Positions 26,701 through 34,949 of a stretch of 64,000 bases of DNA are shown here, piece after piece. The stretch's first letter is position 1. Each line of letters opens with the position of its first letter. The stretch lies in the NCBI RefSeq assembly GCF_050410775.1, contig NZ_CP191229.1. One strand, written 5' to 3'. The notes beneath the pieces were generated by a model that was not told the DNA's origin, searched no databases, and saw nothing but the letters and a program-made list of their open reading frames with translations. Origin of the DNA: Erwinia sp050410775. GTDB taxonomy: Bacteria; Pseudomonadota; Gammaproteobacteria; Enterobacterales; Enterobacteriaceae. The translations under genes were made by a program, and so were the position numbers.

Positions 26701-27526
26701 GAACCTCGGCCTGACCAACGATAATTTTAAAATCGATCTTGGCTCCACGCCGCTGGGGCAGGATCTCAGCACGCTGGTGGGCGGCGTCCAGTGGTCTCCT
26801 AAGCTGACGGACTATCTGACGCTGATCCTGACCGGCGAACGCCGAGCTGTCACCGACAGCCTGCTCTCCTACGTGGGCGTTGAAGATAAGCTGAGCGGCA
26901 AGCGCTGGGGCCGTGTGACTAAGAACGGCGGTAACGCGCTGTTGAGTTATGACAATGGCGATGCCGGATTCTATTTCGGTGCTGGCGGCTACAGCTACAT
27001 CGGTGAAAACGTCAAGAGTAACCAGAGTATTGTCGGCAACGCGGGAGCCTATGTGCGCCCGTTCCACGACGACAATGGCGAACTGAAAACGGGCATCAGC
27101 ATCAGCTGGATGGACTTCTCGAAAAACCTCAGCTACTACAGCTACGGCCAGGGGGGATACTTCAGCCCGCAGGACTTCGTGGCGGTCTCCTTCCCCGTTG
27201 ACTGGAGCCGGAACTATGACGATCTGAAAATGTCCGTGGGCGGTTCGGTAGGCTATCAATCCTATTCGCAGGATCGCAGTGCCTGGTTCCCGACCGATCC
27301 GGAGAAGCAGGCCCAGCTTGAGGGCTTTGCGGACAGAGGCTACGTTGAAGACGCTTACTATGAAGGCAGCAGCAAAAACGGCATTGGCTATAATCTGCAC
27401 GCCGGCGCGGACTACAAGGTGAATAAAGATGTGACCATTGGTGGGCAGCTGGGTTACGACACTTTTGGTGATTACAACGAAAGCACCGCCAGACTTTACT
27501 TCCGCTATATGCTCGGGGACAAATAA
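23708..27526 (+). CDS. bcsC: Cellulose export outer-membrane protein BcsC
   Basis: 1272 residues. Signal peptide (about 1-36, PTFAAES), a long series of TPR repeats (about 40-830) spanning the periplasm, and a C-terminal outer-membrane beta-barrel domain (about 890-1272) ending in a beta-strand with aromatic residues (LYFRYMLGDK). It forms the outer-membrane pore for the glucan. GTG at 23708 overlaps the bcsB stop; ATGs at 23717 and 23720 are alternative starts. Confidence 0.95.
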   Translation: MKTMMKMTILTARLRLMWVPGLTLAASAFAFPTFAAESNPALQALFDQANYWHQKAHDDLARDALNKVLMVDGKNTQAMYLMALWAQQGGDNATAEKWRTRLSEVSPQDPRLVELDNARQLRAIPAAQLTLARQQASSGNIAASLQTWRNTFSGNEPPASVAAEYYLTMAGDRTLLPQAVDNLRQFSAQHPQDIGAKLALGKALTYQESTRREGLQMLEALADGNAEADRSLRQALLWLAPQPDDAARYQTYQQRHPQDSAVMAYFRKNVGGAAKGQGFTALNSGDVSGAQSAFNRVLETSPEDADALAGLGYVAQRSGNYAAAADYLDRAAKQGGENAQQRQQQATDARFYAQLAAAQQAMKSGDTAQALSLSEPLTQAEGEKGLSARLFRADVQRRSNQPEAAEQTYRAVLAGDPDNRPAKEGLFYVLRQQNRNEEASTLLSSLPASVRESVTPRPAVTSEPVRRQAKQALGAGNPQQAITLLQQGMQRFPNDAWLRLDLARIYQQQGDTSLAAGVMQPAFRQGASSNEIYAGALFASESGAWQQAQSLLARIPARSQNGAMRDLSRRVNFNLQMAVAQQYLAQGANAAAANTLKALAVNPPENPADVGNLAEALADAGDITTAVSLVRGNMQQGVKGDAGDYAAQVAVLNKAGLSGEAQSFLRNPELQSRSTPAQLAGIQNGYVIQEADRLREQKQYAAAYDKLIGALQHDPQNSDLMFAMGRLYQSGKMNKEAGVVYDYLMTRDTPTQDARVGAIDVALASNDLPKAKSLAAGLRGEQTPERLLLMARVAEADGEHQQALSYLRTARGKMIGLEGATTGTTPVIGGMALMDNPFINRTTLSTRRSPSAYGTVMPWQQDSGGSDTAIQTAGVNVPSQQNQTLHQIDTMMDTLEERTGTWAQGAVQVRGRDGESGLSKLTEAKAPLTWSTVPYGDTRFDFTLTPVTLSAGSPSGSALSRFGTQALEQGRIAQANDIDPGEVKLNSPGSQNASGVEVNLGLTNDNFKIDLGSTPLGQDLSTLVGGVQWSPKLTDYLTLILTGERRAVTDSLLSYVGVEDKLSGKRWGRVTKNGGNALLSYDNGDAGFYFGAGGYSYIGENVKSNQSIVGNAGAYVRPFHDDNGELKTGISISWMDFSKNLSYYSYGQGGYFSPQDFVAVSFPVDWSRNYDDLKMSVGGSVGYQSYSQDRSAWFPTDPEKQAQLEGFADRGYVEDAYYEGSSKNGIGYNLHAGADYKVNKDVTIGGQLGYDTFGDYNESTARLYFRYMLGDK

Positions 27527-27528
27527 GC

Positions 27529-27996
27529 ATGAGTGACTTACAGGATCGTACCCTGCACTACTATCGCCAGCAGCAGTCTCAGCCGGGCTGGTTCGATCTG
27601 CTCAGCCTGATGATTAACGGCATGTTGCGTAATGCTGGCGAGCAGGAAAGCCACGCTTTTCTGCAACAGATGGGGGAGGATTTGGCAACACGCTACCCTC
27701 TGGGTGCCGCGCGGACTGTGGCAGACCTGGAAGCTCAGATTAACCAGGTCCTGGCGCGCTTCAACTGGGGCTTTGTCGATCTGGCCCCGCGTGAGACCTC
27801 GCTGCTCATCTGTCACCATGCTCTGCCGTCAGGAGATGGGCAGATGGCGGCGCAGAAGTGGCATCAGGCGCTGGGCGCGGTGCTGACCGGCCTCTACGCC
27901 CGCTGGCTGCGCGATCAGGGTGGCAGTCAGGCCGTCCCGATGCTATGTGAAGCAACCGACAGCGAAGCAACGCTGAATTTCCGCTACCAGATGTAA
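27529..27996 (+). CDS. bcsD: Cellulose crystallisation subunit BcsD
   Basis: 155 residues matching the BcsD (AxcesD) family, an octameric protein that in Komagataeibacter organises nascent chains into crystalline ribbons. No signal peptide is visible. bcsD defines class I bcs operons and is absent from E. coli, so the polymer made here may be assembled differently. It starts 2 bp after the bcsC stop and precedes bcsZ. Confidence 0.88.
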   Translation: MSDLQDRTLHYYRQQQSQPGWFDLLSLMINGMLRNAGEQESHAFLQQMGEDLATRYPLGAARTVADLEAQINQVLARFNWGFVDLAPRETSLLICHHALPSGDGQMAAQKWHQALGAVLTGLYARWLRDQGGSQAVPMLCEATDSEATLNFRYQM

Positions 27997-28007
27997 GGAA
28001 CAGGATA

Positions 28008-29006
28008 ATGAGGTTTCTCAGGGCGAGTTTGATGGTGCTGGCGTTAATGGCAGGCTGCGTGCAGGCGAGCGCGGCGGAAGGCTGGGACGCGTTTAAAGGT
28101 CGCTATATGACCAGCGAAGGCCGTGTGCAGGATACCGGCAACAATAATATCAGCCACACTGAAGGGCAGGGCTACGCGATGCTGATGGCGGTGTGGTACA
28201 ACGACCGCAGCGGCTTTGACAGCCTGTGGCGCTGGACGCAGCAGTACCTCCAGAATCCGCAGACCGGGCTGTTCTACTGGAAATATGTCCCCTCAGCCGC
28301 CGATCCTGTTGCCGATAAGAACAACGCGTCCGATGGCGATGTCCTGATCGCCTGGGCGCTGCTGAAGGCGGGGGAGAAATGGCATAACAATGCTTATCTG
28401 GCCGCGTCGGATCGGATTCAAAAGGCCATCGTTGCGCGGGATGTCATCACCTTTGGCGGCTATACGGTGATGCTTCCGGGCAATAATGGGTTTAATAAAA
28501 CCAGCTATGTAGTGCTTAACCCTTCTTATTTCCTCTTTCCGGCGTGGCGCGACTTTGCCCGTCGCAGTCATCTGAAAGTCTGGAATACGCTGATCGATAG
28601 CGGTATGGCGCTGCTGGAAAAAATGCGTTTTGGCGATGCGGGCCTGCCGGTTGACTGGGTGGCGCTGAATGCTGACGGCAGCGTTGCGCCTGCCACCGCA
28701 TGGCCGCCGCGCTTCAGCTACGATGCCATACGTATACCGCTCTATCTGTACTGGTACGATCCGCAAAGTCTGCAGCTGGTCCCGTTCCAGCGTTTCTGGA
28801 TGAATTTTTCGCGGTTACAGACCCCGGCGTGGATCGATGTGCTGAGCAATAACAAAGCGCCCTATAACATGGCGGGCGGCCTGCTGGCCGTGCGGGATTT
28901 GACCCTCAGTCAGAGTCAGTTCCTCAGTGACCAGCTGTATGACAAAGAGGATTATTACTCCTCCAGCCTGCGGCTGCTGACCTGGCTGGCGTTAAAGGAT
29001 CGGTAA
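28008..29006 (+). CDS. bcsZ: Periplasmic endo-1,4-beta-glucanase BcsZ (GH8)
   Basis: 332 residues. Signal peptide about 1-23 (CVQASA), GH8 catalytic domain with the proton-donor Glu in HTEGQGYAM (about residue 50). It trims glucan in the periplasm and is needed for normal cellulose output. Last gene of the operon; twin hairpins lie between it and the convergent bcsE. Confidence 0.95.
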   Translation: MRFLRASLMVLALMAGCVQASAAEGWDAFKGRYMTSEGRVQDTGNNNISHTEGQGYAMLMAVWYNDRSGFDSLWRWTQQYLQNPQTGLFYWKYVPSAADPVADKNNASDGDVLIAWALLKAGEKWHNNAYLAASDRIQKAIVARDVITFGGYTVMLPGNNGFNKTSYVVLNPSYFLFPAWRDFARRSHLKVWNTLIDSGMALLEKMRFGDAGLPVDWVALNADGSVAPATAWPPRFSYDAIRIPLYLYWYDPQSLQLVPFQRFWMNFSRLQTPAWIDVLSNNKAPYNMAGGLLAVRDLTLSQSQFLSDQLYDKEDYYSSSLRLLTWLALKDR

Positions 29007-29011
29007 GAAAA

Positions 29012-29032
29012 AAGCGTGCCTCCGGCACGCTT
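29012..29032 (-). terminator. Hairpin after bcsZ, terminator orientation for bcsE
   Basis: A 9-bp stem AAGCGTGCC / GGCACGCTT with loop TCC. An A run on its left side (29008-29014) gives a U tract only for transcripts from the minus strand, so it fits termination of bcsE. Confidence 0.65.
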
Positions 29033-29185
29033 GAGGTTATTGATAAAGTGCCGGCTCCGGGAACAGGGTCTGCTCGTAAAGACGCAAAAAGCATCGTCCC
29101 TGATAGCCCGGCCCGCGCCGTCCATGGCGCGGGACGCTTTACTCCCAGTCCCTGTTCCTCTCGCTTTACCTTTGTCAGCAATCTG

Positions 29186-29210
29186 AAGCGTGCCTCCGGC
29201 ACGCTTTTTT
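29186..29210 (+). terminator. Second copy of the same hairpin, terminator orientation for bcsZ
   Basis: The same AAGCGTGCC-TCC-GGCACGCTT stem as at 29012-29032, here followed by TTTT on the plus strand. The two copies lie about 150 bp apart in the convergent bcsZ-bcsE gap, and a further CCCGCGCC/GGCGCGGG hairpin lies between them. Confidence 0.75.
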
Positions 29211-29242
29211 GATCTTATACACCGTGGACCTGCACCGCTCTG

Positions 29243-30763
29243 TCAGGAGGTTTCATCCGGCGGCGTTTCATCCGGCGTGTGGTTTTGAGGGAGGCTGCGC
29301 AAGGCAAGGGCTTCCCCGGTAGGCGCGCTCTGCGGATGGTCACTCTGTCCTGGCTGCTCACGGATAAGACCGATAATCTCTGCATCTTTATGCCATACCG
29401 TGCGGTGACTGAACATTTGCTCATGGGGCTGGCGAAAGATGAATCTGAGCGCGGTATCCAGATCGCTGTAGCGGCAGGAGGAGAGGAACAACCAGAGTTT
29501 CTCTTCCGCCAGCGTGACCACATCGCCAAAGCGCCGCGGTTTGCAAAGTTCTAACGCCTCTGTGGAAGAGAGGCCGGGCACCGTATCGAGGGCGATCAGC
29601 AACCCCTTACAGTTTTCCGGCAGCAGCGCGTTGTTGATGCGCCCGGCGACAGAACGGAAAAAGCAGGCTGGGGGTAAATAGCCTCTTTCCTGTAAAGGGT
29701 GGGTGGATCTGAGCAGTGCATCCAGTTCGGCAGGGACGTGGCGATTATAGGCATGCCCCTGAATCTCCTCCAGGGTAGCGAACAGGCGCGACACTGGCGC
29801 GGTAAAGGGAACAATGGCGTTCACGCCGCAGGCCAGCAGAAGACGCTCATTGCTGTAACGCAACGCGGCTTGTTTTTCACGCACCACAATTTTCAACGCG
29901 CTGCCCCGGCTGCGGCGCAGGCTGTGAATATGGCTTGCCAGGTTGGCTATCTCTTCGCTGTGGTGCAGGGAAAATACCACGGTAGCGGCCTCTGCCTGGC
30001 GGGCGCGGCCGTAAAGCTCAGCATTATTCTCAAACAGGTGCCAGCGGCTGGCGTCCGGCGGGGAATTCTCAAGGACGGACTTCTCCACCAGATAAAGCTG
30101 CGCATCATCCGGCACTGGCGGCGCAGCCTCTTCTTCCTGACTTATCTGTGTAAACCGTCCGTCAGTTAATGACAGCCGTAATGTCCGGTCAGTCAGCATA
30201 CCCTCGTTATCTGTCCACCAGCTGATGCGGTAATCCCAGTGGTCATGATGCCGGCTGAGATGGGACAGGCCGCTAAGATAACGGTAAAAAGTTTGCAGTT
30301 GCGGACGAAGGGGATTGGTTTCTGGCGTGGCGGTAATAATGAGCAGGGTAGATTGCTGGCCAGAGATAAAAGCCTGCATTTTTTTCATCCAGCGATAGCG
30401 CGTATCCGCAGAAAGTATCTCCCACAGCGAGGATGTGGTGAAAAAAAGGATGACCCCGGGCGAGCGCGGAAGGATGGCCGCCGGATCGTCAGCAAGCCCC
30501 ATCAGCGCCTCTTCCGTTTCCGGCAGGGCGATGTGCGGAACAGCGGCCGGGCCATCAGAGAGCAGAACGTCAGGCCCAATTCCCGAATGGATAAGCGCAA
30601 CCGGGCGCTGGGTGCTGACGCATTGCCGTGCCAGCAGACGCGCATCTTCCTCAGGGTTCACCGTTACCCAGTAACAGCCCGCCGGCTGCATCCTCATACA
30701 TGCCTGCCTGGCCTGTCCGAAACCCAGGGTAAAGGCGGACGTTGCTTTTCTCGTGTCACTCAT
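29243..30763 (-). CDS. bcsE: Cellulose biosynthesis regulator BcsE (c-di-GMP binding)
   Basis: 506 residues, clear similarity to E. coli BcsE: AATVVFSL, the LRRSRGSALKIVVRE block, ERLLLACGVNAIVPF and the GIL-domain motif CKPRRFGD, where RFGD fits the RxGD I-site-like c-di-GMP ligand. In E. coli BcsE boosts cellulose output by recruiting BcsRQ to the synthase and is followed by bcsF and bcsG. Here it stands alone, facing bcsZ, with neither bcsF nor bcsG, so phosphoethanolamine-modified cellulose is not expected from this locus. Confidence 0.92.
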   Translation of the reverse strand: MSDTRKATSAFTLGFGQARQACMRMQPAGCYWVTVNPEEDARLLARQCVSTQRPVALIHSGIGPDVLLSDGPAAVPHIALPETEEALMGLADDPAAILPRSPGVILFFTTSSLWEILSADTRYRWMKKMQAFISGQQSTLLIITATPETNPLRPQLQTFYRYLSGLSHLSRHHDHWDYRISWWTDNEGMLTDRTLRLSLTDGRFTQISQEEEAAPPVPDDAQLYLVEKSVLENSPPDASRWHLFENNAELYGRARQAEAATVVFSLHHSEEIANLASHIHSLRRSRGSALKIVVREKQAALRYSNERLLLACGVNAIVPFTAPVSRLFATLEEIQGHAYNRHVPAELDALLRSTHPLQERGYLPPACFFRSVAGRINNALLPENCKGLLIALDTVPGLSSTEALELCKPRRFGDVVTLAEEKLWLFLSSCRYSDLDTALRFIFRQPHEQMFSHRTVWHKDAEIIGLIREQPGQSDHPQSAPTGEALALRSLPQNHTPDETPPDETS

Positions 30764-31188
30764 AGTTCAGGACCTTAGGGGTAGCCCGATTGACGTGAAG
30801 CTTTTCCAGGCTATTTTGCCAATATACCTGACTAGTTAAGGCAAACCCATTGAAACACGACTTAAGATTTTTCTTAAGTATAGCCGGGGATTTTTTGCTT
30901 CTGGCGGAGATGGACGTGGGTATCGATATGCCGCTGGTAACGGATTATACTTGCCCCGGTGTCGGGGACGCGCGCGTTCTTTACAAAGGGCGCGCTGAAC
31001 GGGCCGCCGCGGGTGTTCATGCGGTTCCCCGCCCGCTCATTCAGGCAAAAAAGGCCGCTTTACTCCCGGAAAACCCTTAATCGGTTGGTTGCCGCGCGGG
31101 ATAACTTAACAAGTGGCCGCCATACGATATACTCAGGACAGTTTTTGCTGCCCGCCCGGGGCGGCATACAGGATGTTGGAGAGCAGGC
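30764..31188. other. Divergent promoter region between bcsE and hmsP
   Basis: 425 bp. No gene is convincing; a TTG-started frame (30850-31080) has no ribosome-binding site. A GCGCG...GGCGCGC hairpin lies at about 30968-30993. It should contain the promoters of bcsE (minus) and hmsP (plus), but none is clear. Confidence 0.5.
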
Positions 31189-33195
31189 TTGCGCGTCAGT
31201 CGTTCATTAACGATAAAACAGATGGCGACCATATCGGGCGTTGCGGTTGTCACCATCTCTATTTTTATCGTCATTCAGCTTTTCCACTTTGTGCAGCAGC
31301 GCAGGATTGACTACGCCCAGCAGATGGAAAACGTGGCCCATACCGTGCGGGTGCCGCTGTCGCAGGCGGTGCTGAAGGCGGATATCAGCCAGGCTGAAGT
31401 GATCCTGAATTCGCTGAAGCCGGCGGGGATCCTGGGGCGGGCGGAGGTCGTGCTGCCCGATGGGCTTCAGGCGCTGCATACCGATTTCGAACCCGCAAAG
31501 CCGGTCCCGGAGTTCATCGCAAAAGTGTTTGAGCTGCCGGTGCAGATCACCGTTCCGCTCTATTCCGTTGAGCCATCCAATCCTAAACCGATGGCGCTGC
31601 TGATCCTTCAGGCGGACTCATGGCGGGTCTATCAGTTTATCCTCAGCGCCGTCTCAACGATGGTCACCACCTATCTTCTGCTGGCCCTGATCCTCTCCGT
31701 AGCGATCAGCTGGTGTATTAATAAGCTGATCGTGCGTCCACTGGGTAAAATCGCCAATGAGCTGCAGGCGCTGCCGGCACAGGATGTGATTAGCCATCAG
31801 CTGGCGCTGCCCAGCCTTCACCGCAACGATGAGCTGGGGATGCTGATCCGCAGCTATAACCGCAATCAGAAGGTGGTGGAGTCGGTTCATGATGAGATGA
31901 GCCGGCTGACCACCCGGTTCGCCCTGACCAACCTGCCCAATAAGGCGCTGTTTCTGGCGCTGCTTGAACAGCACCTCAGCGCTGTTGCCGACGGCGAAAT
32001 TTTTACGGTAATGGTGCTGCGCATAGAGACGTTGCAGGACGCGAACGGCGTGGTGACGGATGAACAGCGGGACGCGCTGCTGCTTACGCTGCTGGAAAAA
32101 ATCCGCGGCTGTATTGATGATGCCACGGTCGTGGGGCAGCTCTCCCTCAGCGACTTTGCGCTGCTCGTTAAGCGGGCGAATAACCCTTTCCGCGCCATGC
32201 GGCTGGCAAGGGTGCTGCTGATGCGCCTTAACCAGCCGGTGTCGCTGCATCAGATGCAGCTGCGGCCTGTTCTCAGCATCGGCATCACCCAGCGTGCCGC
32301 CAGCCAGACGACCGCTCAGGATTTTCTCAGCCGCGCGGCCTCGGCCATGATGTCGGCCCACCAGCAGGGTAAAAATCAGATCCTGTTCTTTGATCCGGCC
32401 ATGATGGCGCGTGCGCACAAACGTCTGACGCAGGAGCACGACATCCTGAAAGGCCTGGCTGAAGGGGAATTCAGGCTGTTTCTGCAACCGCAGGTGGATA
32501 TGCGCAGCGGCAGGCTGGTGGGGGCCGAGGCGCTGCTTCGTCAGCATCAGCCGGACGGCAGCTGGGCGCTGCCGGAAGAGCTGATTGTCAATGCCGAGGA
32601 GATTGGCGTGATCGGTTCGCTGGGGCGCTGGGTGTTTGAAGAGTCGTGCCAGGTGCTGGCTGACTGGCAGAAACAGGGCATTGTGCTGCCGCTGAGCGTC
32701 AATCTCTCTGCCGTGCAGCTCCGGGAGCCGGATATGGTGACGCACCTGCGTGATCTGATCCAAAAACACCGTATTATGCCGGGCAGCCTGATGCTGGAAA
32801 TCACCGAAACTGCTCAGGTAGGCGAGCCAGAGAAGGCGCTGCGTCTGTTAAGTGAGCTTCAGCAGGTTGGCGTCGCCGTGGCGCTGGATGATTTTGGTAT
32901 GGGCTACGCCAATCTGAACTGGCTGAGCCAGTTTAAATCGTTGCCTGTCAGCAAACTGAAAATGGATCGCAGCTTCGTCTGTATGCTGCCGCATGATGAC
33001 ACTATGGTACGCATCGTGGCCGCCATTGCGGAGATTGTCGGACTGGATGTCATTGCCGAAGGCGTGGAAACCGCCGATCAGCGCGACTGGCTGCTGGCGC
33101 GTGGGGTTCAGATAGGCCAGGGGTATCTCTACTCAGAGGCGCTGCCGGTCGCCTCATTCAACCAGAAGTATTTTGCCCCGGCGCCGCAGGCTTAG
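31189..33195 (+). CDS. hmsP: c-di-GMP phosphodiesterase HmsP/PdeK (YhjK)
   Basis: 668-residue inner-membrane protein. Two membrane helices (about 12-33 and 150-173) bracket a periplasmic domain, followed by HAMP, a degenerate GGDEF domain (about 235-390, no GGDEF motif) and an intact EAL domain (about 415-660, EALLR motif, DDFGMGYANLNWL). It hydrolyses c-di-GMP and so should counteract cellulose synthesis by the neighbouring bcs genes. The start is TTG with AGAGCAGG upstream; it matches the MRVSRSLTIKQMAT start found in other enterobacteria. No better start lies upstream. Confidence 0.93.
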   Translation: MRVSRSLTIKQMATISGVAVVTISIFIVIQLFHFVQQRRIDYAQQMENVAHTVRVPLSQAVLKADISQAEVILNSLKPAGILGRAEVVLPDGLQALHTDFEPAKPVPEFIAKVFELPVQITVPLYSVEPSNPKPMALLILQADSWRVYQFILSAVSTMVTTYLLLALILSVAISWCINKLIVRPLGKIANELQALPAQDVISHQLALPSLHRNDELGMLIRSYNRNQKVVESVHDEMSRLTTRFALTNLPNKALFLALLEQHLSAVADGEIFTVMVLRIETLQDANGVVTDEQRDALLLTLLEKIRGCIDDATVVGQLSLSDFALLVKRANNPFRAMRLARVLLMRLNQPVSLHQMQLRPVLSIGITQRAASQTTAQDFLSRAASAMMSAHQQGKNQILFFDPAMMARAHKRLTQEHDILKGLAEGEFRLFLQPQVDMRSGRLVGAEALLRQHQPDGSWALPEELIVNAEEIGVIGSLGRWVFEESCQVLADWQKQGIVLPLSVNLSAVQLREPDMVTHLRDLIQKHRIMPGSLMLEITETAQVGEPEKALRLLSELQQVGVAVALDDFGMGYANLNWLSQFKSLPVSKLKMDRSFVCMLPHDDTMVRIVAAIAEIVGLDVIAEGVETADQRDWLLARGVQIGQGYLYSEALPVASFNQKYFAPAPQA

Positions 33196-33414
33196 CGGCA
33201 ATCCTCTACCCGTCAGCGGCCCTGTTGTTCTTTTTTTTTGATCAAAAAGAGCAGTGTGACGTTTTGCTGACGTGATTCAGCTCATAAAACGCCATCTGCA
33301 ACCCGTCTGGCATGTGACAAGTTATATCAATCTCGTTAACAGGGTGTTATTTTCACGCGGATATTTGACCATAACTAAAGCGATAAACCGCCATCCACGC
33401 AGTACGGACATTTT

Positions 33415-34689
33415 ATGAAACTATCCCTGTTTAAAAGCCTTTATTTCCAGGTGTTAACGGCGATCGCCGTCGGCGTCTTACTGGGTCACTTCTATCCCGA
33501 GCTGGGCGCGCAGATGAAGCCGCTGGGCGACGCCTTCGTTAAGCTTATCAAAATGATTATCGCGCCGGTGATTTTCTGTACCGTCGTGACCGGCATTGCC
33601 GGTATGGAAAGCATGAAGGCGGTCGGGCGCACCGGCGCCGTGGCGCTGCTCTATTTTGAGATTGTCAGTACGGTTGCACTGATTATCGGTCTGGTCGTGG
33701 TTAACGTGCTGCAGCCCGGCGCCGGAATGAATGTCGATCCGGCCACGCTGGATGCGCAGGCGGTAGCGGTGTATGCCCAGCAGGCCGAAAGTCAGGGCGT
33801 GATCGCCTTCCTGCTCGACGTGATTCCCGGTAGCGTGATCGGTGCCTTCGCCAGCGGCAATATCCTTCAGGTGCTGCTTTTCGCCATCCTGTTCGGCTTT
33901 GCGCTGCACCGTCTGGGCAGCAAAGGCACGCTGGTATTTAACTTCATTGAAAGTTTCTCCCAGGTGATTTTCGGCATCATCAATATGATTATGCGCCTCG
34001 CCCCCATCGGTGCCTTTGGCGCGATGGCCTTTACCATCGGTAAATATGGTGTCGGCTCGCTGGTGCAGCTGGGTCAGTTGATTATCTGCTTCTACATTAC
34101 CTGCGTGCTCTTTGTGGTGGTGGTTCTGGGCCTGATTGCCCGGGTGGCCGGCTTCAACATCTTCAAATTTATCGCCTATATCAAAGAAGAGCTGCTGATC
34201 GTGCTGGGCACCTCTTCCTCCGAGTCCGCGCTGCCGCGCATGCTGGCGAAAATGGAGAATCTGGGCTGTAAGAAATCCGTGGTCGGGCTGGTTATTCCAA
34301 CAGGCTACTCGTTCAATCTGGACGGAACCTCCATTTACCTGACGATGGCCGCCGTGTTTATTGCTCAGGCGACCAATGCGCATATGGATATCACGCACCA
34401 GATCACGCTGCTGGTGGTGCTGCTGCTCTCCTCGAAAGGGGCGGCGGGCGTCACCGGAAGCGGCTTTATCGTGCTGGCGGCGACGCTCTCTGCAGTAGGC
34501 CATCTGCCGGTCGCAGGCCTGGCGCTGATTCTGGGCATTGACCGCTTTATGTCCGAAGCGCGTGCGCTGACCAACCTGGTAGGGAACGGTGTGGCCACGG
34601 TTGTGGTGGCGAAGTGGGTTGGACAGCTGGATGAGAAACAGCTGAAAGAGACGCTCTCTTCCCCGAAAAAACGGGAAAAAGCGGCCTGA
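33415..34689 (+). CDS. dctA: C4-dicarboxylate:proton symporter DctA
   Basis: 424 residues (E. coli 428) of the DAACS/glutamate-transporter family: eight membrane helices plus two re-entrant loops, with the serine-rich SSSESALPRM loop and GYSFNLDGTSIYL. It imports succinate, fumarate, malate and aspartate aerobically. Position between hmsP and yhjJ is as in E. coli. Confidence 0.97.
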   Translation: MKLSLFKSLYFQVLTAIAVGVLLGHFYPELGAQMKPLGDAFVKLIKMIIAPVIFCTVVTGIAGMESMKAVGRTGAVALLYFEIVSTVALIIGLVVVNVLQPGAGMNVDPATLDAQAVAVYAQQAESQGVIAFLLDVIPGSVIGAFASGNILQVLLFAILFGFALHRLGSKGTLVFNFIESFSQVIFGIINMIMRLAPIGAFGAMAFTIGKYGVGSLVQLGQLIICFYITCVLFVVVVLGLIARVAGFNIFKFIAYIKEELLIVLGTSSSESALPRMLAKMENLGCKKSVVGLVIPTGYSFNLDGTSIYLTMAAVFIAQATNAHMDITHQITLLVVLLLSSKGAAGVTGSGFIVLAATLSAVGHLPVAGLALILGIDRFMSEARALTNLVGNGVATVVVAKWVGQLDEKQLKETLSSPKKREKAA

Positions 34690-34730
34690 AGTCCTACAAT
34701 AACCGGCTAATTAGATAAATATCCCCACAT

Positions 34731-34766
34731 ATGCCCGTCGCGACTTGCCCTCGCGGCGGGCATTTG
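34731..34766 (+). terminator. Terminator of dctA
   Basis: ATGCCCG-T-CGCGA pairs with TCGCG-G-CGGGCAT around the loop CTTGCCC, followed by TTT. Confidence 0.75.
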
Positions 34767-34949
34767 CATAATAACCCTCACAGATTTTTTTCCTTTTTTC
34801 ACTCGGTGGCGCGACATCCTTGCCGACGCGTGGTCTAAGAAGCTGCTCCGTAAAAAAACAGCGGCTTCCCTGAGTTATCCTTTACGTCGATAACCACAGG
34901 CCGTAGATCGCCAGTGATTTTTTTGGTTTGTGATTGAGTAGGGGTTCAC

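Noticed and set aside
28924..29202. 92-codon minus-strand frame over the end of bcsZ
   Set aside because: Covers the duplicated hairpins and the bcsZ 3' end; composition is that of noncoding DNA.
30850..31080. 76-codon TTG-started frame upstream of hmsP
   Set aside because: No ribosome-binding site, no recognisable domain.
33196..33414. CRP site upstream of dctA
   Set aside because: TGTGA half-sites are present but no second half at the right spacing.
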